From NCBI GenBank assembly GCA_014803985.1, contig JAAVAO010000017.1, forward strand, positions 1 to 58,360: a stretch of 58,360 nucleotides of DNA. Reading direction: 5' to 3'. The notes below the pieces were generated by a model. It was given only the letters and a program-made list of their open reading frames with translations, did no database searches and was not told the origin of the DNA. Below are positions 17,902 to 25,903 of this stretch, in pieces. The stretch's first letter is position 1. The number at the start of each line of letters is the position of its first letter. The stretch comes from Treponema sp. (lineage in GTDB: Bacteria > Spirochaetota > Spirochaetia > Treponematales > Treponemataceae). Both the position numbers and the translations under genes were made by a program.

Positions 17902-17922
17902 TGCAGAATTCTTAATTCTGCA
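17902..17922 (-). promoter_or_regulatory. Leader hairpin of the Ig-repeat lipoprotein mRNA
   Basis: TGCAGAATT and AATTCTGCA form a perfect 9-bp stem with a 3-base loop, directly upstream of the ribosome binding site. It could affect initiation or message stability, or be an operator for a dimeric protein. Confidence 0.5.
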
Positions 17923-17991
17923 ACTATTAAATTTATTTTATGCTATTCAAGTGAATTTTTAATGCAAAGTTACTGTAATTCACTGTATAAA

Positions 17992-18020
17992 ATTGTAAAC
18001 CCAAATTTTTGCAGGGTCAA
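17992..18020 (-). promoter_or_regulatory. Promoter of the Ig-repeat lipoprotein and perhaps the starch genes
   Basis: Minus-strand -35 TTGACC (18015-18020) and -10 TACAAT (17992-17997) have a 17-bp spacer. The predicted leader is about 95 bases and contains the hairpin at 17902-17922. The rest of the 395-bp gap to 18284 is AT-rich and shows no gene. Confidence 0.6.
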
Positions 18021-18284
18021 ATTTTATTTTAAAGTTTTAACTAATTATACGCCGATACACTCTTTTATACACATATTCCTACAATATTTTGTTGGTAGGA
18101 TGGAACTTCATCAACTATAACGTTATGCTAATAGATGTATGTATAGCAAATTGTATGGAGAAATTCTGTCAATTAGTCTCTGTATGATTTTCGTATTTTT
18201 AGTATAAGAGACCGCTAATGTTCAGCGTTTGCAATAATGGATTTTTGATTTTTTCAGATCTTGACACTTCATCAAGTTTTCTAT

Positions 18285-18629
18285 TTAATTTTCTTTTTGT
18301 TGAAATAGCACATTAACCAATGCTTCATCAGCAGGCTTTTGCTTATCCATTTTTTCTTTCATCGTCCAATATATTTTGTCCTTTGACAAATCATCTTTTA
18401 ATGTTGCTAGCTCTTCAGTCTTTTTTTTAAGTTCTACCTTTAGATTTGTTATTTCAACTTCCTGTTCTTTACAATGCTCTTTTTCTTTATTTACAATTCG
18501 CTTCTCTCTATCAAAAAATGCTTTCGCAACAATAAATCCAAGGGTGAGACCAATCACAAAACTTGCAATAAAATAAATCCAAAAACTAGCTATTATATTG
18601 GGATCTAAATTTGTGAAATCACCCGTCAT
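18285..18629 (-). CDS. Small membrane-anchored coiled-coil protein, unrecognised
   Basis: The 114 residues have one hydrophobic segment (about 13-38, IASFWIYFIASFVIGLTLG) followed by a basic stretch and a Lys/Glu-rich heptad region (about 45-90) that should form a coiled coil. There is no cleavable signal, so an N-out or N-in single-pass topology is expected. The start codon overlaps the stop of the 186-residue gene by four bases, indicating translational coupling. It is the last gene of a three-gene operon. I do not recognise a family; spanin-like or scaffold-like shapes are possible but unsupported. Confidence 0.75.
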   Translation of the reverse strand: MTGDFTNLDPNIIASFWIYFIASFVIGLTLGFIVAKAFFDREKRIVNKEKEHCKEQEVEITNLKVELKKKTEELATLKDDLSKDKIYWTMKEKMDKQKPADEALVNVLFQQKEN

Positions 18630-19186
18630 GCTTCTTCCTCAAATTCCAAGTCATTAGTTAAAAAAGATTCCACATATAATATTATGGCTTCTTTACTAAT
18701 TTCTCGATTAGTCATACTGTATGTAAAAGTAGACACTACTTTTGCATTAAAAAACCTTTGATTTTCCTCATCTAACCCAACTATGAAAGTTATCAAGATA
18801 TATGCGACATATAACTCATTCAAAGTGTAACTGTTTTCCTCAAAAAATTTAGCGTCATTATATGCCTCCTCAAAAGAAAGCGGCTTATATTTTAAAAACC
18901 AGTAACAAAACAAAGCGACTTCTTTTGCTTGTGACATACGCATTGCATTTTTATGATTAGAGTGAAAATACAAATAATAATCTTTTCTTTGGTCTATCCT
19001 TTCCACAATTCTATAGAGCATAGGAATATTTATTCTAAGATTAATTGAGTAACCCTCTAACCATGAAAACATCACTTTTTTATATTTTTCTAAGTTTTTC
19101 TCAAAATCTGATACAGTATTATACATATACTCTGGAGATACTGGATTATATCGAAATTTTGACTCATCGTATCCTTCTGGTATCAT
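18626..19186 (-). CDS. Hypothetical 186-residue soluble protein
   Basis: There is no signal peptide and no recognised domain. The sequence is rich in Tyr, Phe, Asn and charged residues and looks mainly helical (for example EVALFCYWFLKYKPLSFEEAY around 88-108). AGAGGAG lies about ten bases before the ATG. It is the middle gene of a three-gene operon, 25 bases after the 54-residue gene and overlapping the 114-residue gene by four. Base composition is more AT-rich than the neighbouring housekeeping genes, which may indicate acquisition. The function is unknown to me. Confidence 0.75.
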   Translation of the reverse strand: MIPEGYDESKFRYNPVSPEYMYNTVSDFEKNLEKYKKVMFSWLEGYSINLRINIPMLYRIVERIDQRKDYYLYFHSNHKNAMRMSQAKEVALFCYWFLKYKPLSFEEAYNDAKFFEENSYTLNELYVAYILITFIVGLDEENQRFFNAKVVSTFTYSMTNREISKEAIILYVESFLTNDLEFEEEA

Positions 19187-19211
19187 CTTTTGTAGACTCC
19201 TCTTGCAAGCA

Positions 19212-19376
19212 TTACTCTTTCGTTAATTTTCCAATCAATCTATCTGCACCTTGATTGGAAATTTGAAAGAACGATAATCCACGAATACGGTTATTTGGAG
19301 CTTTTCTTTTATCTTCTTTATTAAGAAAAAGAGTAGCATTTTCTATGTTGTTTTCATATTTCTTTTCTTTTTCCAT
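19212..19376 (-). CDS. Small 54-residue hypothetical protein
   Basis: This short frame is supported by a strong AGGAG ten bases before the ATG and by tight spacing (25 bases) to the next gene. The product is charged and has no signal peptide. It begins MEKEKKYENN, is rich in Lys, Glu and Asn in its first half and ends in GADRLIGKLTKE. It would be the first gene of the three-gene unknown operon. It could be an antitoxin-like or adaptor-sized protein, but nothing in the sequence settles this. Confidence 0.6.
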   Translation of the reverse strand: MEKEKKYENNIENATLFLNKEDKRKAPNNRIRGLSFFQISNQGADRLIGKLTKE

Positions 19377-19548
19377 TTTATTATGCTCCTAGTTCTTATA
19401 ATCAGTTTTAGAATACTACAATAATCAAGATAAACTTTTCTGTTCTTAATATGCGCTGGCAAGTCGTCATTGTAGAGGTTGCACTGCCAGTAGAACCCTT
19501 TCAAATATAGCACGAAAGTAGCGAAATTGCAACCTTTTCAATGAGTTT

Positions 19549-20295
19549 TTATTTTGAAATTAAAAAGAGTGCGGGGATTTTGTGCAGAGTGGGTTTTTCG
19601 TTTTTTTTCCATTGAGCAACGGTTTTTGTGAGTATCAATTCATTTTCGCATGTTAGATTTGCTGCAATGCAAATGGAAGTTTCCGGTCTGCATATCTTTA
19701 TGAGGGATTCAAACATCTGTTCATTTCTATAGGGGGCTTCTATGAATAACTGCGTTTGATTTTCTTTGTAGCAACGACTTTCCAACTGTCTGATTTTCGC
19801 CTCCCGTTCCTGTTGCTTTGCTGGTAAATAGCCGTTGAATGCAAAATTTTGCCCCGAAAAGCCACTCGACATCAACGCCATAATAATAGAAGAAGGTCCA
19901 GAAAGAGGCACAACGTTTATTCCGTTTTTGTGGGCAAGCCTCACGAGACTTGAACCGGGGTCTGCAATGGCAGGACATCCCGCTTCACTGATAATGCCCA
20001 TTGACTCACCCTTTTTTAAAGGGGCAATATAATCTGCTATGTCTTTTTCATCTGTATGCTCACTTAATTCATAGAACGTAAGACTATCTATGTCAATTTC
20101 GGGATATGTTTTTTTTAAAAAACGACGAGCGGAACGAATGTTTTCAACTGCAAAATGGGTTAAACGTGAAATTATGCTTTTGTTATATGAAGGAAGCACC
20201 TTTTCTATAGGAGTTTCTCCAAGCGTTACAGGAATAAGATACAGAGTTGCATTCCCTTTTATTTCCGTTTTCTCTCTTTTTTCTGTTTTTTCCAT
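19549..20295 (-). CDS. Tetrapyrrole-methylase-fold SAM methyltransferase, RsmI family
   Basis: RsmI methylates the 2'-OH of C1402 in 16S rRNA. The 248 residues carry the characteristic SEAGCPAIADPGSSLVRLAH near 100-120 and PLSGPSSIIMALMSSGF near 130. The N-terminal loop reads IPVTLGETP instead of the usual TPIGNLxD, as in the short RsmI-like paralogues of Bacteroidetes and spirochaetes, so the exact substrate is less certain. ATG 20295 is chosen because AAGGA lies eight bases before it; the frame is open three codons further. The phosphatase gene lies 47 bases upstream on the same strand. Confidence 0.8.
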   Translation of the reverse strand: MEKTEKREKTEIKGNATLYLIPVTLGETPIEKVLPSYNKSIISRLTHFAVENIRSARRFLKKTYPEIDIDSLTFYELSEHTDEKDIADYIAPLKKGESMGIISEAGCPAIADPGSSLVRLAHKNGINVVPLSGPSSIIMALMSSGFSGQNFAFNGYLPAKQQEREAKIRQLESRCYKENQTQLFIEAPYRNEQMFESLIKICRPETSICIAANLTCENELILTKTVAQWKKNEKPTLHKIPALFLISK

Positions 20296-20342
20296 ACAGT
20301 CCATCCTTGCTAATCATCCACTTGCTGTTTTACGTCTGCACG

Positions 20343-20801
20343 CTATTCTTTTGATAAAAGAAAGTCCAAAAGCGCGGTGCAGCCTTCTACTATATCAGAA
20401 TAGGTTTTGTCAAAGTCTCCTGTGAACCAAGGGTCTGCAATATCACGATCTTTTCCCGCAAAACTTAAAAGCAATCTCACTTTGTCATCAGGATCGTTTT
20501 TCCACCGTTTTTGCATTTTATACAGATTTTCTATGTCCATTCCGATTAAAAAATCATATTTTGTATAGTCTTCATTTGTAATTTGCCTTGCTCGCCGCGA
20601 AGAAAACGGAATTTTCATCTCGCGGAGTTTTTCCTTTGTTCCCCTGTGAATGTCATTTCCAATTTCCTCTGTGCTCGTTGCCGCTGAATCTATAATGAAA
20701 TCATTTTCACGCTTTTTGTCTGAAACCATCTTTTTGAAAACAAATTCCGCCATGGGAGAGCGGCATATATTTCCGTGGCAGACAAAAAGTATTTTTGTCA
20801 T
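20343..20801 (-). CDS. Low-molecular-weight protein tyrosine phosphatase
   Basis: A cytoplasmic cysteine phosphatase of 152 residues, typical family length. The P-loop is near the N-terminus, FVCHGNICRSPMAE, with the C-x5-R catalytic pair, and the general acid lies in DPWFTGDF near 125. The start at 20801 follows AGGATGGA; upstream in-frame ATGs overlap the preceding gene. The gene begins 42 bases after the stop of the large beta-helix protein on the same strand. Its substrate cannot be inferred. Confidence 0.9.
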   Translation of the reverse strand: MTKILFVCHGNICRSPMAEFVFKKMVSDKKRENDFIIDSAATSTEEIGNDIHRGTKEKLREMKIPFSSRRARQITNEDYTKYDFLIGMDIENLYKMQKRWKNDPDDKVRLLLSFAGKDRDIADPWFTGDFDKTYSDIVEGCTALLDFLLSKE

Positions 20802-20842
20802 TTTTCCATCCTGTTTTTGCATTTTACTGTATGCCCCGTCCA

Positions 20843-23017
20843 TTATCGTATTGTACGAAGAATGCAAAAAGCACTTTCAATTGATTTGTTGAATTTTTCG
20901 GTGTCAGATTTGAGCGTTTCTAAAAATTCAATATGATGTATGTCGCCCAAAACCGCTTCCATTTCCTCTTTGTTTCTGTATGTCATGCTTCGGTAATAAT
21001 CACTGAAGTCCTTTTCGCGAGAAGAAAAAGCGGATGCATACATTTCATTTGAAATTTCAATCACATCTTCTACAATATTATCGTATATGTCTGATGAAAA
21101 ATGTTCAATGGGTTTAGAATACAATCTTTCAAGAAGATACAGCGAGTATCGAGCCTTTTGATTTGTATACGCCGCATCGCAGTCATCATAAAAAGCGTGT
21201 ATTTCCTCCCAGCTGTTTATTTTTCCGCTCTTTATGCTTTCATTGAGCGCAAAAACGCTTTCTTCGGGAATAACTTGTCCTCCAAGATTCACCCATTTTT
21301 TGTAAAGGGGAATACGCTGAATTTCTGAAATGATAGCATCGTTGAGTTCGTGGTAGTTATGCACTTCGCAATATTCTATCAACGATTGAGCCGCAAAATA
21401 TTTTACGATTTTTCGATACATTTTGTAGGATTGAGCGGGCTTTAGAATTATTCCGCCGAATTTTCTTTGGCACTTGCTGTCGTGAAGCGTAAAGTCTGAC
21501 GAGTTTTTTTTATGAAGAAAATCCTTGGCACTTTGCCGCAACTCTTCTTTTGACTTCGCCTTTTTTGCCTGTTTTTCGGCAATGTTTGAAAAGTTTTCTG
21601 CTGTCAATTCAATGATTTTTATGATCGCATCCACTACCTCTTGAATGGTATCAGGAGCAAGGGGATTTGTTTCAATATGCTGGATTTTTTCAACTCGTTT
21701 ATCACGGGCATTGAATTTATATTTATTTCTAATAATTGCAAACATATTGGACGTAAACCACCATGCAGGCAAAATGAGCACCTCTGAATTAGGTGTTGCC
21801 GGGGGGAGCAAAAGCGAAAATGGATACTGAATGTCTAGTTCCTGAGGATAAACACCTTTGCTTGCAAGAACAAACGAGGCAAATCGACTGTTATGTTTAA
21901 AGCTTGAACAAAGACCCGGCCAAAATCCACGACTTGCAATAATTTCTCCATCGGGGCTTCTTGAGTTATGATTTGAGCCGATTGTAGCACCCGCCGCGAT
22001 ATTTGACTGTCCCATAACAGTTGTTGCAATCAAAAAGGATGAATTATGGTGCTGTTCATGAAACGGAAAAATCAAATTATTTAAAAGTTCACAGCAAGAA
22101 ATCGTTGAGTTATCGCCTAAAACCGAATTCAAAAGACGTGCGCCATATTTTAACTGGCAGTTTCTCCCGATGACAAAGCGCACTGCCACCGCCTGATAAA
22201 AAATATGGCATCCAAAGCCTACGATTCCGTTCACAAGCTCCACCCCCTCTCCAATTTGAGTTGGTTCATCATAACTTGAAAGAACGGTAACATTTTTTAT
22301 TTTAAACACACCTTTGATATAGGCGTTTTTTCCGATTTTTGTGTCCTTTATAAGGGTTGTGTTTTTTATGACAACATCATCTTCTACGACTCCAAAAGTG
22401 TCAAGTGATTTTGAAAAGGGCTGTTCTGTAATTTCCTTTAGTCGCTCCATAAGACAAGCGTCATCTCTAAATTTTGACCAAATATAGGCATCCGCTGCAA
22501 TCATAGATTCAAACGGAAGAATTGCACGCCTTCCGTTTTCATTTGCAACGCTTATATCAATTCTAACACTCTCGCTCTCCCCTTCTTTTAAAATTCCATT
22601 TCCAAATTTTGAGTGATTTGTGCAGTCCATTTCCTGAACATTGAACAACATAATGCGGTTGCCCATTCGATAGTTTTTTATACTTGCGTTGTGTATTGCA
22701 ACATCATCTCCAATTACAACATCTTCAAGCGTTGCATTATATATTCCCGTTTTTAATTCAAGGTCGTGAAATTTTAATTTTGCAGGGCGTATTTTTCCAA
22801 GAACAATAAATCCTGAAAACAAAGAATTTTTTATGAGCGTGGGGTCAAAGTCATTTTCATCAACAAAAACATTTCGCCATGCATAATCTTCTGATGTGTT
22901 CAAGTTGTCAACAAGAACAGAAATTTCCGCAGGTGATAAGTTGCGCTTTCCTTGCAAACGCTCCTTTGGCGGAGAAGAAATGCAATCGTCTTTTTTTATA
23001 AATGTCAAAGTAGCCAT
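20843..23017 (-). CDS. DUF4954-like left-handed beta-helix protein
   Basis: The product has 724 residues. Residues about 70-400 contain many short Val/Ile-x-x-Gly/Asn-x hexapeptide-like turns (DVVIGDDVAIHNASI, TKIGKNAYIKGVF, NIAAGATIGSNHNSR) typical of left-handed beta-helix acyltransferase or nucleotidyltransferase-associated folds. The second half (about 440-720) is helical. It matches my memory of the DUF4954 family of spirochaetes and Bacteroidetes, whose biochemical role I cannot state. There is no ribosome binding site; a promoter at 23024-23051 would start transcription at the ATG. The phosphatase and methylase genes follow closely and may be cotranscribed. Confidence 0.75.
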   Translation of the reverse strand: MATLTFIKKDDCISSPPKERLQGKRNLSPAEISVLVDNLNTSEDYAWRNVFVDENDFDPTLIKNSLFSGFIVLGKIRPAKLKFHDLELKTGIYNATLEDVVIGDDVAIHNASIKNYRMGNRIMLFNVQEMDCTNHSKFGNGILKEGESESVRIDISVANENGRRAILPFESMIAADAYIWSKFRDDACLMERLKEITEQPFSKSLDTFGVVEDDVVIKNTTLIKDTKIGKNAYIKGVFKIKNVTVLSSYDEPTQIGEGVELVNGIVGFGCHIFYQAVAVRFVIGRNCQLKYGARLLNSVLGDNSTISCCELLNNLIFPFHEQHHNSSFLIATTVMGQSNIAAGATIGSNHNSRSPDGEIIASRGFWPGLCSSFKHNSRFASFVLASKGVYPQELDIQYPFSLLLPPATPNSEVLILPAWWFTSNMFAIIRNKYKFNARDKRVEKIQHIETNPLAPDTIQEVVDAIIKIIELTAENFSNIAEKQAKKAKSKEELRQSAKDFLHKKNSSDFTLHDSKCQRKFGGIILKPAQSYKMYRKIVKYFAAQSLIEYCEVHNYHELNDAIISEIQRIPLYKKWVNLGGQVIPEESVFALNESIKSGKINSWEEIHAFYDDCDAAYTNQKARYSLYLLERLYSKPIEHFSSDIYDNIVEDVIEISNEMYASAFSSREKDFSDYYRSMTYRNKEEMEAVLGDIHHIEFLETLKSDTEKFNKSIESAFCILRTIR

Positions 23018-23023
23018 TATTTT

Positions 23024-23051
23024 ATTGTAACTGAAAATCGTTGTTTGTCAA
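23024..23051 (-). promoter_or_regulatory. Promoter of the DUF4954-like gene, probably leaderless
   Basis: A perfect -35 TTGACA (23046-23051), 16-bp spacer and -10 TACAAT (23024-23029) end six bases before the ATG at 23017. The geometry is the same as at murC, and no Shine-Dalgarno sequence is present. Confidence 0.6.
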
Positions 23052-23081
23052 TTTGACTATTTTGCAATTTATGTAGCGCAT

Positions 23082-24350
23082 TTAATTCATTGAAAACCCC
23101 TGATTAAACGCATTCATACTTGAAAGACAGTTGCCAGTGAGGTCAAACAATGCTTGATTCTCCCAATTATTGTCAACGCTGCCATTGGGATCGCAAATCC
23201 AGTCGCCGCCCCAATAGAACACGCCACATCCTCCTGCTCGCACAGTCGCCTCAATAATCGCGCGAAAAACGACTTCCTGATTTTTTACGGACGCTTCAAG
23301 GCATTTTTTATCAGTGTATTTTATAAATTGTAATTCCTTAAGTGCAGAATTTTCCACGTCTGAAACACGCATTGCCGCCTCAACTCCCTTGTCATACCAA
23401 ACATAATTGCTCTGGCTGTCGTTTCCATATTTGTCGAACGTCCATGCCCATGAAGTTTCGCATACAACAATGTCTTTATTATAACGATGCATTAAGTTGC
23501 TGATATTCTCTCGAAGCTGCAAAATAGTTCCGTGGTTTTCAAAGACATAATAACTCAAGCCGATACATTCAAAGTCAAATCCATTTATTCGTTCAAACCA
23601 CCATGAAGAGTCCACACAGGAGCCGTCGCTTGCAAGATGAATCATACGCTTTATAGCAGGATCAACTGCATTCACCGCTTCAGACGCTGCCTTTAGCAAA
23701 ATGACAAGATTTTTGTTGCCCTCGTCATTCTGTTCCCCTGATGAAATGGGAATACGTGAAGCAGTCCCATCGGACATCAGTGTGCAAAGCCCTGAATTTA
23801 TTTCATTCCCAAGCTGCACCATATCAGGAAGACAGTCGTTTTCCTTTAGCGACAAAAGCGTTTCTTCTGTGTACGAATGAATTGCATCTGCAAGTTCATT
23901 GATTGTTGCACACCCATCCCACTGTGCAGGTCGCCTTTGACTTCCCGGATCCGCCCATGTGTCTGAATAATGAAAATCCAAAAGAAATTGCAGTCCGTAC
24001 GATTTTATTCTCTTCGCCATTCTTATAGTGCGCATTAAATCATTATCACCGGGGGCAGCGTTTTTTGAGGGGGTATGCCAAATCCGTAAGCGAATCCAAT
24101 TCACGCCGTGACTTTTTAAGATAAAAAAAACATCCCTTTCGATGCCGTTTTCATCGCGATAGACCGCCCCGCATTCCTCTAAAAAATCCACAGTTGACGC
24201 GTCAAATCCACGCATAAAATCAATAGGAATCTCTTTTTCATCTAAATCCGCTTGATTTTCCGCCGACTTTGGAGCACCATTTTGACAGCAAACAAAAAGA
24301 AAAAACGCTGCGAAAAAAAACTGAAGCATTGAAATCGACTTTACTTTCAT
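23082..24350 (-). CDS. Arabinogalactan endo-beta-1,4-galactanase lipoprotein (GH53)
   Basis: GH53 enzymes cleave beta-1,4-galactan side chains of pectin outside the cell. The 422 residues begin with a lipoprotein signal (FLFVCC). The barrel contains the family start DFMRGFDASTV near 45, RLRIWHTP near 90, LLDFHYSDTWADP near 125, the acid/base in QLGNEI near 180 and the nucleophile in VVCETSWAW near 295. The ATG at 24350 follows GGAAGGGG. The sugar specificity fits a plant-polysaccharide diet together with the starch locus. The gap upstream to 24606 contains a G6 run at 24424-24429 and no gene. Confidence 0.92.
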   Translation of the reverse strand: MKVKSISMLQFFFAAFFLFVCCQNGAPKSAENQADLDEKEIPIDFMRGFDASTVDFLEECGAVYRDENGIERDVFFILKSHGVNWIRLRIWHTPSKNAAPGDNDLMRTIRMAKRIKSYGLQFLLDFHYSDTWADPGSQRRPAQWDGCATINELADAIHSYTEETLLSLKENDCLPDMVQLGNEINSGLCTLMSDGTASRIPISSGEQNDEGNKNLVILLKAASEAVNAVDPAIKRMIHLASDGSCVDSSWWFERINGFDFECIGLSYYVFENHGTILQLRENISNLMHRYNKDIVVCETSWAWTFDKYGNDSQSNYVWYDKGVEAAMRVSDVENSALKELQFIKYTDKKCLEASVKNQEVVFRAIIEATVRAGGCGVFYWGGDWICDPNGSVDNNWENQALFDLTGNCLSSMNAFNQGFSMN

Positions 24351-24606
24351 ACGCCCCTTCCATTCTCCTAAAAAACGCATTGGCAGCAACACCCAAACTT
24401 TCGCCCCCATTATCCGTTGTACACCCCCCTATCTTAACTTTGAGACACTTTGAAATAACAAAACGAGCGACAAAATTCAAAGAATAAAATTGAATCGCCA
24501 CACTTTCTTGCAAGGGAGACGACAATGTACACCCCATAGTGTATCCACTCAAAAATGAAATGTCAACGAACAAAAAGACGAAGAATAGACTTGCGCGCTT
24601 GAAGAA

Positions 24607-24700
24607 ATAATGCACTTTCCACCAAATTGCAAACTCGCATACATAACTGAAGGCGAGTGCAAAACCAGTTCTCTGTATACGAGAGATTTAGGCACTCGCC
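24607..24700. repeat. Repeat copy C with a two-level hairpin
   Basis: AATGCACTTTCCACC and GCAAACTCGCATACATAACTG match the other dispersed copies. They are followed by a 9-bp stem (GGCGAGTGC at 24652-24660 with GCACTCGCC at 24692-24700) that encloses a TCTC/GAGA hairpin. It ends just before the prfB -35 box and lies between divergent genes. Confidence 0.55.
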
Positions 24701-24702
24701 CG

Positions 24703-24731
24703 TTTACTTTATTCGCATTTTTCAGTATTAT
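24703..24731 (+). promoter_or_regulatory. Promoter of prfB and the downstream gene run
   Basis: A -35 TTTACT (24703-24708), 17-bp spacer and -10 TATTAT (24726-24731) precede the prfB start by about 37 bases. The genes that follow are closely packed to 38894, though internal promoters are likely. Confidence 0.5.
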
Positions 24732-24768
24732 TATAGTAACTTTATATCGAATTTTTATTGAGGTTTCT

Positions 24769-25903
24769 ATGCTTGAAGAATTAAAAATGCCAATCTCGCA
24801 GTTGCGGGAAGATATTATGAATGTTTGGGGGCGTCTTTGACTCTGCCACGATAGAAAAAAAGATTGCCGAAAAAATGGCCCTATCGGAAGCACCTGATTT
24901 TTGGAACGACCATGAAAATGCCGAAAAAGTTATGGCATCTGTAAAAAAAATGAAAAATCGCATTGAACCATGGAAAGAACTCATCTCGCAAATGGATGAT
25001 ATTGATGCGATGTATGAACTAGCCGCCGAAAGCGTTGCTGAAGAAGATGAATCAGAAGTAAAAACGATGCTCAAAGAAGCACAAAAACGCTTTGAAGAGT
25101 TAAATATTTTAAATCTTTTGAGCGGAGAAGTGGATGATTCAAGCGCATTTATCACAATTCATTCGGGTGCAGGCGGAACAGAGGCTGAAGACTGGGCGTA
25201 CATGCTCAGCAGAATGTACACAAGATGGGCTGAACGGCATGGATTTAAAATTGAAACTGTCGATATACTGGAAGCGGAAGGCGGAATAAAATCTGTAACA
25301 TTTCAAATAGACGGTGATTATGTGTATGGACATCTAAAGGGAGAAGCGGGAATTCATAGATTGGTGAGAATTAGCCCGTTTGATGCAAACGCACGCCGCC
25401 ACACATCATTTGCGAGCGTGTTCGTATTTCCTGTTTTGGATGATTCCATTGAAATTGACATACGTCCTGAAGATTTGCGCATTGACACATACCGAGCGGG
25501 TGGAAAAGGCGGTCAGCATGTAAACAAAACAGATTCGGCCGTGCGATTCACCCACTTGCCAACAGGCATTGTCGTTGCCTGTCAAAGCGAACGCAGTCAA
25601 ATAATGAACAGACAGTCATGTATGAGTATGCTTCGTGCAAAACTATACGAATATTACCGCGAAAAGAAAGAAAAGGAAAACGCTAAATTCGGCGCAGAAA
25701 AAAAGGACATCTCATGGGGGAACCAAATTCGTTCTTATGTATTCCAGCCATACACAATGGTAAAAGACCACCGCACAAAATGCGAGAGCGGAAACATTCA
25801 AGCGGTTATGGACGGCGACATAGACCAGTTTATAGATGCCTATCTTGTGGCAAAATGGAAAGGATTGCCGATGGATTCTGGGGACAATGACGAAAACATA
25901 TAA
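24769..25903 (+). CDS. prfB: Peptide chain release factor 2, with programmed +1 frameshift
   Basis: RF2 reads UGA and UAA and triggers peptide release on the ribosome. The first 23 codons run from ATG 24769 (GAGG five bases ahead) to an in-frame TGA at 24838. Translation continues after skipping one base, giving 377 residues in all. The main part contains the RF2 tripeptide SPF in RISPFDANARRH and the GGQ catalytic motif in RAGGKGGQHVNKTDSAVR. The frame that starts at 24821 by ordinary ORF calling is not the real start. The next gene overlaps the 3' end by 17 bases. Confidence 0.95.
24829..24841 (+). promoter_or_regulatory. prfB autoregulatory frameshift site
   Basis: The CTT TGA C slippery and stop sequence (24835-24841) is preceded by a GGGGG-rich internal Shine-Dalgarno-like stretch. 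Low RF2 makes ribosomes pause at TGA and slip +1 to make full-length RF2. This is the classic arrangement. Confidence 0.93.

Noticed and set aside
24238..24615. Minus-strand frame with a hydrophobic start upstream of and overlapping the galactanase gene
   Set aside because: It overlaps the galactanase start by over 100 bases in another frame, has no ribosome binding site and its tail looks random.
24821..24838. Alternative prfB start at 24821
   Set aside because: It is an artefact of the frameshift; the true start is ATG 24769 with CTT TGA C at 24835.
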